A stretch of 64,000 bases of DNA from Thinopyrum elongatum (Eukaryota > Streptophyta > Magnoliopsida > Poales > Poaceae): assembly GCA_011799875.1 (NCBI GenBank), contig CM022302.1:186860942-186924941 (forward strand), read 5' to 3'. The notes under the pieces were generated by a model. The model saw only the letters and a list, made by a program, of their open reading frames with translations. It was not told the origin of the DNA and made no database searches. Shown in pieces: positions 19,590-30,389 of the stretch (the stretch's first letter is position 1; every line of letters starts with the position of its first letter). The translations under genes and the position numbers were made by a program.

Positions 19590-21053
19590 TGAAAGGATCG
19601 ATATGGTTGACTAGAGGGGGGTGAATAGGCAACTACCAATTTTTAGCTTTTCTTCACAAATTAGGTTTAGCAACAAATAGGTTGTCTAGATGTGCAACTA
19701 GGTGAGCAACCCATATGATGCTAACAACAACTACAACAAGTGTAAGCAAAGGATAAAACACAAGTAAAGCTTGCACAAAGTAAAGCTAAGAGTTAACCAC
19801 AAGTGGAGCCGGTGAAGACGATGATGTATTACCAAAGTTCCTTCCCTTTGAGGGGAAGTACGTCTCCGTTGGAGCGGTGTGGAGGCACAATGCTCCCCAA
19901 GAAGCCACTAGGGCCACTGTATTCTCCTCACGCCCTCACACAATACGAGATGCCGTGATTCCACTAGTGGTGCCCTTGAAGGCGGCGACCAAACCTTTAC
20001 AAACAAGGTTGGGGCAATCTCCACAACTTAATTGGAAGCTCCCAACAACACCACGAAGCTTCACCACAATGGAATGTGGCTCCGAGGTGACCTCAACCAT
20101 CAAGGGTGCTCAAACACCCAAGAGTAACAAGATCCGCAAGGGATTAGTGGGGGGAATCAAATTTCTCTTGGTGGAAGTGTAGATCGAGGCCTTCTCAACC
20201 AATCCCTAGAAAATCAACAAGTTTGATTGGCTAGGGAGAGAGATTGGGCAAAAATGAGCTTTGGAGCAACAATGGAGTTTGGAGGAAGAGGTGAGTCTTC
20301 TTGAGGAAGAAGACCTCCTTTTATAGTGGGGGACAAATCCAACCGTTATACACCTCTCAGCCTGCAAGCAAGCGGTACTACCGCTCCAGGCGTGGTACTA
20401 CCATTCTGGGAGCGGTACTACTGCTCCTTATAGGATGCACATGAGTTTAGAAGAACAGGGGAGAAAACAGAGAAACGGGCGGTGGTAGCCGCGGTAGTAG
20501 GGGCGGTACTACCGCCTATAGGCGGTACTACCGCTTCTACTACCGCTGCTACTACCGCCTGTTTTCTAGGGGCAAACAGGTAGCACGGTAGAGACCCTGA
20601 GGCACTACCGTAAAACCTGACATGAAAAATTGAGGCCCCAACCACGAGCGGTAGTACGAGCGGGAGTGGCAACGGTACTACTGCCTATAAGCGGTACTAC
20701 CGCTGTTGCCCGCGGTACTATCGCTTGCAGCTCTCCACCCCTTCTTCGGCACAAACGAAGGACAACTCCAATGAAGTGGAAAGAGGCGATGGGTGCAATA
20801 TGAGTGTGTACGTGTTGATTCCACCCAAACCTTTCCGAAGCGGGCCCCCTCTTGATAGTACGGTTTTCCCTACGACTCAAATCCACCAGAAAAGAAACGA
20901 AGGAAAGAAAACCGTCTTCACTTGAAACTCTGAGGGGCACGAATCATCTTGTGCCATATGCTTGATAGTCTGAAATGCTCAATGCACACTATTAGTCCGC
21001 AAACACATTGTCATCAATCACCAAAACCACTTAGGGAGAAATATGCCCTAACA
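19590..21053 (-). repeat. 5' LTR of the Copia element
   Basis: 1,464 bp; on the minus strand it begins TGTTAGGGCATATTTC and ends GATCCTTTCA. A TATA box (minus strand TATAAAAGG, about 20316-20325) precedes the likely transcript start. Upstream of it lies the palindrome cluster 20340-20720. The 5 bases after the LTR (21054-21058, ccatc) should be half of the target duplication; the other half is outside the window. Confidence 0.88.
20340..20720. repeat. Cluster of GCGGTACTACCGC palindromes in the Copia LTR
   Basis: About a dozen full or degraded copies of (G)CGGTACTACCG(C), a palindrome with arms CGGT/ACCG around a 3-base centre, for example near 20371, 20420, 20503, 20520 and 20690. Copies sit immediately upstream of the TATA box. 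Confidence 0.85.
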
Positions 21054-21189
21054 CCATCTAAAAGTCCAAATGTCCATGCTACAAAAGAAAAGAATATGTG
21101 ATGAACATGTTAGGCAGCATTCCACATCAAAAATTCTATTTTTATCATTTACCTACTCGAGGACGAGCAGGAATTAAGCTTGGAGGTGC

Positions 21190-22764
21190 TGATACGTCTC
21201 CAACGTATCTATAATTTTTTATCGTTCCATGTTGTTATATTATCATTGTTGGATGTTTTACAATCATTTTATCGCAACTTTATATCATTTTTTGGGACTA
21301 ACCTATTGACATAGTGCCCAGTGCCAGTTGCTTTTTTTTGCTTGTTTTTTACTTCATAGAATATCAGTACCAAAAGGAGTCCAAATGCAGCGAAACTTTT
21401 TGGAGATTTTTTTTGGACCAGAAGACACCTTGGGGGCCAAGAAAGCACCAGATGGGATCCCCGTGGGGACCACAAGACACCTGGGCATGCCTAGGAGCCC
21501 AGGCGTGCCTAGGTGGGTTGTGGGCCCCATGGAGGTCTCCTGCACCACCTCTTCACCCTATAAATTCCAAGATATTCCAAAAACCCTAGGAGAGTCGACG
21601 AAACACAATTCCAACCGCCGCAAGTTCTAGAACCATGAGATCCAATCCAACACCATCACGGAGGGGTTCATCATCCTCATTGGTGCCTCTCAGATGATGC
21701 GTGAGTAGTCCACCATAGACCTAAGGGTCCGTAGGCAGTAGCTAGATGGCTTTTTCTCTCTTTTTGATTCTCAATACAATGGTCTCTTGGAGATCTATTT
21801 GATGTAAACCTTTTTGCGGTGTGTTTGTTGGGATCCGATGAACTTTGAGTTTATGATCAGATCTATATCCATGAATATTATTTGAGTCTTCGTTGATCTC
21901 TTATATGCATGATTCTTTATAGCCTCATATTTCTTCTTCGAATCTTTGGTTTAGTTAGGCCAGCTAGATCGATTTTTCTTGCCATGGGAAAGGTGCTTTG
22001 TGATGGGTTCGATCTTGCGGTGTCCTCTCCCAGTGACAGAAGGGGCAGCGAGGCACGCATGTATCATTGCTATTAAGGATAACAAGATGGGGTCTATTCC
22101 TACATGAATAGATATTGTCTACATCATGTCATCGTTCTTATTGCATTACTCTGTATCTCCATGAACTTAATACACTAGATGCATGCTGGATAGCGGTCGA
22201 TGTGTGGAGTAATAGTAGTAGATGCAGTCAGGAGTAGGTCTACTAATCTTGGACGTGATGCCTATATATTGATCATTGCCTTGGATATCGTCATAATTAT
22301 TCGATCTTCTATCAATTGCCCAACATTAATTTGTTTACCCACCGTATGCTATTTTCTCGAGAGAAGCCACTAGTGAAATCTACGCCCCCCGGGTCTATCT
22401 TTTATCATATTGCTTTCAGATCTATTTTTATTCGCATTTGTTTTCAGACCTATTATTTCAAAAACCCAAAAATACCTTGCTGCACTTTTTCTTTATTTAT
22501 TTTATTTTGTGTTTTATCAAGATCTATTTATCCAAACTTATACAAACCGATCTATCTTTTTACCGAGGAGGGATTGACAACCCCTCTTACGCGTTGGGTT
22601 GCGAGGATTTGTTCTTTGTGTGCAGGTACCGTTTACATAGTGTTGCTTGGTTCTCCTACTAGATTGATACCTTGGTTTCATAACTGAGGGAAATACCTAT
22701 CGTAGTTGTACTGCATCATCCCTTCCTCTTTGGGGAAATACCGACGCAGTTTCAAGCCGCATCA
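21190..22764 (+). repeat. Full-length LTR of the Athila-like block
   Basis: 1,575 bp, starting TGATACGTCTCCAACG and ending CAAGCCGCATCA. Preceded by polypurine sequence and followed by a primer site, so it is bordered by element-internal sequence on both sides. Confidence 0.85.
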
Positions 22765-22775
22765 AAAGGAATTTC

Positions 22776-22792
22776 TGGCACCGTTGCCGGGG
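22776..22792 (+). other. Primer binding site (tRNA-Asp type)
   Basis: TGGCACCGTTGCCGGGG, one base different from the TGGCGCCGTTGCCGGGG commonly seen in Athila elements. Confidence 0.8.
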
Positions 22793-22983
22793 AGACATCA
22801 TCAACATCTTTCAGGTTCCTAATCACAAATCTCATCTCCTTTCAATTTACATTATTAGCCATTTGCCTCTCGTTTTCATCTCCCTCACTTCACCAAATTT
22901 GTCGTTTTATTCACCTTCTTTTTCGTTTGCCTTTTTCTCGTCAGATCTATCTTTTTGCTTGCAATCTTGTTTGGGTAGTCACG

Positions 22984-23865
22984 ATGTCTCAAATAAAGTA
23001 CTATGATATTCCTTACCCCAATATTTTGCTTGAGATTGAAAAAAGTATCAAGGAATATATGACTACACAATTTGAGCACAATAAGTATTTTACCGAGGAA
23101 CTTAAAGAACACTCTACTGTGTTAGATGCTATAACAAAACAACTTGATGATATTAGTAGAGAAGTTTGTAATCTCCAAACTAAGTATGCTCATGCTGATA
23201 ATTTGCTAGGCAAAATATCCGATGCACAAGCTACCCTAGTAAATCAAATGGCCGCTAAACCAATTTCTTTAGAAGACAAAAATGATGAAGATCTTAAAGT
23301 GATTGGTGTTTCTTCTATTGATTCCTTGTTTAGTAAAATTAAAATTGATGATAAAGGGACTGAAGAAGAGTCAACTTTAGCTAGAAGGCGTCCCGATGAT
23401 TCAGAGGGTGAAAATCTTGATGAAAAATTTGATAAAAGTGGGTTTGGAGAGGTCAAAACTTTAACTAGTGATGTGCCCACTCTTTTGGATTACAAAGACT
23501 TTAATTATGATAATTGTTCTTTGATTGAATGTATTTCTTTGTTGCAATCCATGATAAATTCACCTCATGCCTATGAACAAAATAAAGCTTTTACTAAACA
23601 TATTGTGGATGCCATGATGAAAGCTTTAGAAGAAATGTTGGAATTAGAGATTTCAATTCCTAGAAAATTACATGATGAATGGGAACCCACCATTAAAGTC
23701 AAGATTAAAAATTATGAGTGATTTGCTTTATGTGATTTGGGTGCTAGTGTTTCCACAATTCCGAAATCTTTATGTAATGTGCTTGGTCTTACCGATATCG
23801 AAGAATGTTCTCTTAATTTGCACTTGGCGGATTCTACTATTAAAAGCCTTTGGGAAGAATTAATG
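22984..23865 (+). pseudogene. gag: Athila-like gag fragment and protease start
   Basis: ATG 22984 (MSQIKYYDIPYPNILLEIEK) opens 245 codons of an acidic, helical gag-type protein with LDYKDFNYDNCSLIECISLL near 23490-23545. The frame stops at TGA 23719-23721 and then continues as the Athila aspartic protease start (CDLGASVSTIPKSLCNVLGL). It breaks near 23860, where the sequence jumps toward LTR DNA. Gag length is much below normal for Athila, so an upstream deletion is likely. Confidence 0.7.
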
Positions 23866-23973
23866 ATGTTCTTATTCTTGCAAATAGGAACTATGTGCCC
23901 ATAGATTTTATTTTGTGAAAAATGTTCTCTTAATTTATTTTATTAAAAAGCCTTTGGGAAGAATGTTCTCTTA

Positions 23974-24243
23974 ATTTATTTTATTTTGTGTTTTATCAAG
24001 ATCTATTTATCCAAACTTATACAAACCGATCTATCTTTTTACCGAGGAGGGATTGACAACCCCTCTTATGCGTTGGGTTGCGAGGATTTGTTCTTTGTGT
24101 GCAGGTACCATTTACATAGTGTTGCTTGGTTCTCCTACTGGATTGATACCTTGGTTTCATAACTGAGGGAAATACCTACCATTGCTGTACTGCATCATCC
24201 CTTTCTCTTTGGGGAAATACCGATGTAGTTTCAAGCCGCATCA
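23974..24243 (+). repeat. Truncated LTR (3' portion only)
   Basis: Matches about 22495-22764 nearly base for base and ends at the true LTR terminus GCCGCATCA. The left junction lies in a shared A/T-rich word (ttattttattttgtg), a microhomology expected of illegitimate recombination. Confidence 0.8.
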
Positions 24244-24808
24244 CTCTGCATTTATGTTTTGCGGTCTCAGAAAGGGCTAGCGAGATATCATTATTGTCAT
24301 ATTACTATCATGATTGTTTTGACAAAGTGTTGGAATTCGAGATATTTTATTATTGCTCGCAAGTTGATTATGTCATTGATATGAGTAAATATAATTTATA
24401 AGAGTTATTGTTTGCATGGTTAGTCATGATCTTTGCTGAAAACCTGGGTATTATTTAAGCATATATATAGACACAAGAACAAAAGAGTTCGTAAAAGTTT
24501 TTCTTTATCACTTTCAGTTTGTCAACAGAATTGCTTGAGGACAAGCAATGAGTTAAGCTTGGGGGAGTTGATACGTGTCCATTGTATCTACTTTTTCAAA
24601 TACTTTTGCTCTTTTTCTGGACTCTAATTTGCATGATTTGAATGAAAATAACCCGGACTGACGCTGTTTTCAGTAGAATTGCCATGGTGTTGTTTTTGTG
24701 CAGAAATAAAAGTTCTCGGAATTGGACGAAGCTTTTTGGAGAATTATTTTGGAACAAAAGGAAAATACTAGAGCAAATACCCACTGGAGGGGGGCCCCTG
24801 CTGCCCAC
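24244..24808 (+). mobile_element. Remnant of a second Athila-like element (internal tail and LTR start)
   Basis: 24244-24568 is a non-coding 3' internal tail ending in gaggacaagcaatg and aagcttgggggag, an Athila polypurine tract. An LTR starting TGATACGTGTCCATTG runs from 24569 and is cut at 24808 by the reversed element to its right. No ORF. Confidence 0.7.
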
Positions 24809-26278
24809 TAATAACCCACAAGTATAGGGGATCGTTTGTAGACTTTTTCGATAAATAAGAGTGTCGAACCCAACGAGGAGCTAAAGGTAGAACAAATATT
24901 CCCTCAAGTTCTATCGACCACCGATACAACTCTATGCACACTTGACGTTTGCTTTACCTAGAACAAGAATAAAGCTAGGAGTACTTTGAGAGAATAAAAC
25001 TATGAATAAATTGCAAGATAATAAAATTAGATAGCTTTTGTCACACAAGAAAGTCATTTGTCCCTAGGTGATCAATAACTAGACCGGTGATCATTATTGC
25101 AATTTTATATGAGGGAGAGGCATGAGCTAACATACTTTCCGTACTTGGATCATATGCACTTATGATTGGAACTCTAGCAAGCATCCGCAACTACCAAAGA
25201 TCATTAAGGTAAAACCCAACCATAGCATTAAGTATCAAGTCCTGTTTATCCCATACACAACAACCCCCTTACTCGGGTTTGTGCTTCTGTCACTCACTCC
25301 ACCCACCATAAGCGAATTATGAACGTATTGCAACACCCTACAGCGGGGATCCCTCACGTTTGTGCGACACGGAGGGTACCATAGGACAGCACCAAAATAA
25401 AATATACAACTCAAACCAATCATGATCATCTATCAACCCATAGGACAAAACAGATCTACTCAAACATCATAGGATGGCCACATATCATTGGATAATAATA
25501 TATAGCGTTGAGCACCATGTTTAAGTAGAGATTACAACAGGTAGAAGAGAGGTTACACCACTGCATATAGGGGGAGAAAGTTGGTGTTGACGGTAGCAAG
25601 ATTGTTGATGTAGATCACCGTCACGATCCTTGCCCTGGCGGCACTCCGGCGCCACCGAGAGAGAGGGGGAGAGAGCCCCCCTCCTCATTCTTCTTCCTTG
25701 GCCTCCCCCCTAGATGGGAGGAGGGTCCCCCCTCTGGTCCATGGCCTCCATGGTGGCGGAGGAGCAGGAGCCCCTCTGAGATTGGATCTGTCTCTCTGTT
25801 CTCTTCTGTTTTGTGTTCCTGTTTTCTGGCAGAAAACCGTTTCTTAAATATCCAGAGATCCGTAACTCCGATTGCACTGAGATTTTAACACGATTTTTTC
25901 TGGATATAAGCTTCCTTATGCCTGAATTAGAGCAGCAACCGCCTTACGAGGTGACCACCACCCACCACCACACGCCTGGGGGCTGGGCCGCGCCCTGGTG
26001 TCTTGTGGAGGCCGTGGGCCTCCGTTTGCGTTGATTCCACCTCCAAAAAATCACATATATTCCAAAATAATTCTCCATAATTTTTTATTGCATTTGGACC
26101 TCATTTGATATGGATATTCTATGGAACAAAAAACATGCAACAAACAGGAACTGGCACTGGGCACTGGATCAATATGTTAGTCCCAAAAAATAATATAAAA
26201 TGTTGCCAAAAGTATATAAAAGTTGTATAATATTGGCATGGAACAATCAAAAATTATAGATACGACGGAGACGTATCA
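24809..26278 (-). repeat. 3' LTR of the reversed Athila-like element
   Basis: 1,470 bp. On the minus strand it begins TGATACGTCTCCGTCGTATC and ends CCCCTATACTTGTGGGTTA. The terminal CA appears mutated to TA, a deamination-type change. The polypurine tract follows at 26279-26310 (plus strand ccccaagcttaattcctg). Confidence 0.8.
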
Positions 26279-28290
26279 GCATCCCCAAGCTTAATTCCTG
26301 CTCGTCCTCGAGTAGGTAAATGATAAAAATAATAATTTTTGATGTGGAATGCTACCTAGCATAATATTGATCATATACCTAGTCATGGCATGAATATTAA
26401 GACACGAGTGATTCAAAGCAATAGTCTATAATTTGACATAAAGACATCAATACTCAGGCATCCCAACAAACAATCATGTCTTTCAAAATATCAATGCTAA
26501 AGAACGCTATCCCTACAAAGTCGTATAGTCTTGTCATGCTCCATCTTCTTAACACAAAGTATTCATCATGCACAACCCCGATGACAAGCTGAGCAATTGG
26601 TTCATTCTTTTTAACGCGCTTCAGCTTTTTCAACCCCCACGCAATACATGAGCGCAAGCCATGGACATAGCACTATGGGTGGAATGGAGTATTATGATAG
26701 GGGTAAATATTGAGAAAAAAAGTAAGAAAGTCTCACATCGACGCGGCTAATCAATGGGCTATGGAGATGCCCATCAATTGATATCAATGCGAGGAGTAGG
26801 GATTGCCATGCAACGGATGCACTAAGAGCTATAAGTGTATGAAAGCTCAATATGAAAACTAAGTGGGTGTGCATCCAACTTGCTTGCTCATGAAGACCTC
26901 GGGCATTTGAAGAAGCCCATCATCAGAATATACAAGCCAAGTTCTATAATGAAAAATTCCCACTAGTATATAAAAGTGACTACATAGGAGACTCTCTACA
27001 TGGAAAACATGGTGCTACTCTAAAGCACAAGTGTGTTATTTGCATGCCCCTTCTCTCTTTTTCTCTCATTTTTTTTCTTTTCTCTTTTTTCCCTTTTTTC
27101 TTGGGCTCTTTTTGGCCTCACTTTTTTTCTCTCTTTTTTTCTTTTCTTTTTCTTTTTTTCCGGAGTCTCATCCCGACTTGTGGGGGAATCATAGTCTCCA
27201 TCATCCTTTCCTCACTGGGACATGCTCTAATAATGAATAATGATGATCATCACACTTCTATTTACTTACAACTCAATACCTAGAACAAAGTATGACTCTA
27301 TATCAATGCCTCTGGCAGTGTACCAGGATGTGCATTGATCTAGCGTAGCAAGGATATCAAAAAACGGACAAGCCATGGAAATATCGTGCTAGCTTTCTTA
27401 CGATCATGCAAAGCAATATGACAATGAATGCTCAAGTCATCAAAACGGAAGCGGTGGAAGTAGCATGGCAATATATCTCGGAATGGCTATGGAAATCCCA
27501 TAATAGGTAGGCATGGTGGTTGTTTTGAGGAAGATATAATAAGACTTATGTGTGATAGAGCATATCATATCACGGGGTTTGGATGCACCACGAAGTTTGC
27601 ACCGACTCTCGAGGTGAGAAAGGGCAATACTCGGTACCGAAGAGGCTAGCAAATTGCGGAAAGGTAAGAGTGCGTATAATCCATGGACTCACATTAGTCA
27701 TAAAGAACTCATATGCTTATTGCAAAAGTTTTTTAGCCCTCGAAGCAAAGTACTACTATGCATGCCCCTAGGGGGATAGATTGGTAGGAAAAGACCATCG
27801 CTCGTCCCCGACCGCCACTCATAAGGAAGACAATCAATAATAAATCATGCTCCAATTTCATAGCATAACGAGAGACTGTACGTGCATGCTTCGGGAATCA
27901 CAAACCTCAACACCAATATTCTTACTAACTACAACCGTTTACTAGTACCTCCCACATATTCCATCACTATATCACAAAACTATTGCAAGGAATCAAACAT
28001 ATCATATTCAGTGATCCACAAGTTTTGTGTAGGATTTTATGACTAACCATGCAATTGACCAATTCTTGTTGACTCTCTAAATAGATATAAGTGAAGCATG
28101 AGAGTTTAATTCTTTCTAAAAAAGATCATGCTCTAATAAATATAAGTGAAGCAAAAGAGCATTCTACAAATAACAGTTTTCTATGTGAAGAGAAACATGC
28201 AATCCAAACTTCAAATGATATAAGTGAAGCACATGAAGCATTCTATAAAGCCATACTCAAAACATATAAGAGAAGTGCAAAGAGCATTCT
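26279..28290 (-). other. Non-coding internal region of the reversed Athila-like element
   Basis: About 2 kb without a supported gene: AT-rich with scattered short repeats (for example aagtgaagca near 28090, 28145 and 28220). It includes the pyrimidine-rich stretch 27045-27163. Confidence 0.6.
27045..27163. repeat. Long polypyrimidine (opposite strand polypurine) stretch
   Basis: About 120 bases that are almost entirely C and T on the plus strand, with only short interruptions near 27103-27120. On the sense strand of the host element it is a purine-rich tract. Confidence 0.85.
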
Positions 28291-29868
28291 TGTAGGATCG
28301 AAAGTATGTTTAGAGGGGGGTGCTTAGACTACTTGACCTAATAAAAATCTAGTCTTTTCCCAATTTTAGTTGTGGGCAGATTTTAGAAATTAGCACAAGT
28401 CAAGTAATCAACCTACACATGCAATTCTAAGAGTATAGCAGCGGAAAGAAAAACATTGCATATGAAGGTAAAGGGAAGGGTTTGGAGAAGGCAAATGCAA
28501 TGGAGACACGGAGATTTTTGGCGTGGTTCCGATAGGTGGTGCTATCATACGTCCACGTTGATGGAGACTTCAACCCACGAAGGGTAACGGCTGCGCGAGT
28601 CCACGGAGGGCTCCACTCATGAAGGGTCCACGAAGAAGCAACCTTGTCTATCCCACCATGGCCATCGCCCACGAAGGACTTGTCTCCCTCGGGTAGATCT
28701 TCATGAAGTAGGCGATCTCCTTGCCCTTACAAACTTCGTGGTTCAACTCCACATCTTGATGGAGGCTCCCAAGCGACACCTAACCAATCTAGGAGACACC
28801 ACTCTCCAAAAGGTAATAGATCGTGTGTTGATGATGAACTCCTTGCTCTTGTGCTTCAAATGATAGTCTCCCCAACACTCAACTCTCTCGCACAGATTTG
28901 GCTATGGTGGAAAGATGATTTGAGTGGAAAGCAACTTGGGGAAGGCTAGAAATCAAGATTCTTGTGGTAGGATTGGAATATCTTGGTCTCAACACATGAG
29001 TAGGTGGTTCTCTCTTAGAAAATGTATGGTGGAAGTGTAGGCACATTCTAATGACTCTCTCACATATGGAGAAGGGGGTGGAGGGGTATATATAGCCTCC
29101 ACACAAAATCAAACCGTTACACACATTTGACCCAACTCGGTGAGACCGAATGATTAAACTCGGTGGCACCGATTAGTTCAAAATGTGAATGTTATGAATC
29201 TTGGTGGGACTGACTGGAACAACTCAGTGAGACCGATGTGCTAGGGCTTAGGGCAAACATCATCTCGGTGGCACCGATTGCATCAACTCAGTGAGACCGA
29301 AGTGAAGCAATAAGGTAACAGAGAGAATGTCAAGCCAACTCGGTGAGACCGATTGCATGGCTCGGTGAGACTGAAATAAATGCAACAAGTTACAGAGCGT
29401 TGGCAAGGCCATCTCGGTGAGACCGAGACCCGTATCGGTGAGACCAAATTGCTAGGGTTTCTGGCAGTGGCTATGTCATATGAACTCGGTGGCGCCGGAT
29501 AGAAAGAATCGGTGGGGCCGAGTTGGAGTTTAGGATTTTGAGATATTTGGATGGAGAAAGTGGCTGAGGGTTTTGGAGCAATATCACTAAGCATTTGAGC
29601 AAGCAAGCCATTAAGCAACACCTCATCCCCTTTTAATAGTATTGGCTTTCCTCTGGACTCAATGTGATCTTGGATCACTAAAATAAAGATGGAGAGTCTT
29701 GAGCTTTTGCCAACACATGTCCTTAGCATTTTGAGGGGTCCACATCTCTAGTCCATGCCATGCCCTTCATTGAACTTCCTGAAATATTTATCTTGAATGG
29801 ATATTAGTTCAATGAGCTATATGTTGTTATGAATTACCAAAACCACCCGGGGATTAGTTGCACTTTCA
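28291..29868 (-). repeat. 3' LTR of element H
   Basis: 1,578 bp. On the minus strand it begins TGAAAGTGCAACTAATCC and ends CTTTCGATCCTACA, after a run of CCCCCCTCTAAAC typical of SIRE-type LTR ends. TATA box at 29087-29094 (TATATATA). The left flank attct (28286-28290) is half of a target duplication. Confidence 0.85.
29130..29525. repeat. Cluster of CGGTG-NN-ACCG palindromes in the LTR of element H
   Basis: About a dozen copies, intact or degraded, of CTCGGTGAGACCGA or TCGGTGGCACCGA, in both orientations, just upstream of the LTR TATA box. The arms CGGT/ACCG around three bases match the design seen in the other Copia LTR (20340-20720). Confidence 0.85.
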
Positions 29869-29882
29869 ATCTCGCCCTTTTT
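29869..29882 (-). other. Polypurine tract of element H
   Basis: Minus strand AAAAAGGGCGAGAT directly precedes the LTR start TGAAAGTG. Confidence 0.65.
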
Positions 29883-30389
29883 GGTAATTGATGACAACAT
29901 ATAGATCAAAGCTTCGACAAATGATAAATGAATGAAATACATCATCGCTTTGAGAAGTATGTGATAAGCAAGAGCTCCCCCTAAATTTGTGCATTATTTT
30001 AAATTTGTGCTTGAATGCAAATGCATAGTCGATGAGGATCATGGGTCACTCTTCCATGTCACATACATCTTGGGGGAGTGCACAAAATGATAAGAATGAA
30101 ATGACATGCACGCATCACCAAGGATACAAGTGAATGATCATACATAAGCAATCATAGGAATAGGCATTCAAGCACACATTAAACATAGTATGATCAAACA
30201 CATGACCACACAAGAGTATTTCATGAGCATAAGACAATAAGTAGCATCAACCAAACGAAGTAGCAAGGCAATAAAAACCAACAAAGAAGCAAAAGACTCT
30301 CTCTCTCTCTCTCTCGAAGCCTATGATCTATACATTTTCTCCCCCTTTGGCAACAAGTTACCAAAAAGCTTGAAAATGTATATGGCACT
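29883..30389 (-). other. 3' untranslated region of element H
   Basis: No gene. AT-rich sequence between the substitute gene and the polypurine tract, with a CT microsatellite of about ten units at 30296-30315. Confidence 0.5.

Larger units (their letters stand above)
14000..21053 (-). mobile_element. Copia retrotransposon (SIRE/Maximus-like), main part
   Basis: Minus-strand element with its 5' LTR on the right (19590-21053), a primer site for initiator tRNA-Met, a long gag, then protease, integrase, reverse transcriptase and RNase H in Copia order. It is continuous with 1-160 once element A is removed; its 3' LTR is outside the window. Several frame breaks (near 18900, 17790, 16950, 16650, 15950, 15000) show it is dead. 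The large gag, roughly 1.5-kb LTR and long IN-RT linker suggest the SIRE/Maximus lineage. Confidence 0.88.
21054..24243 (+). mobile_element. Athila-like Gypsy block: internal end, full LTR, short internal region, partial LTR
   Basis: Order: 3' internal tail with the polypurine signature gaggacgagcagg and aagcttggagg (21165-21189), complete LTR 21190-22764, tRNA-Asp-type primer site, gag and start of protease (22984 to about 23860), then an abrupt join to the last 270 bp of the same LTR (23974-24243). One LTR is thus flanked by internal sequence on both sides, a two-unit structure formed by recombination or by one copy landing in another. The pol genes are deleted. Confidence 0.8.
24809..28290 (-). 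mobile_element. Third Athila-like element, reversed: LTR and non-coding internal 3' region
   Basis: LTR at 24809-26278, then internal sequence to 28290, where the next element begins. The internal part is the long untranslated region preceding the 3' LTR in Athila elements; no gag-pol motif is present. The 5' half must have lain to the right and is not visible. Confidence 0.75.
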
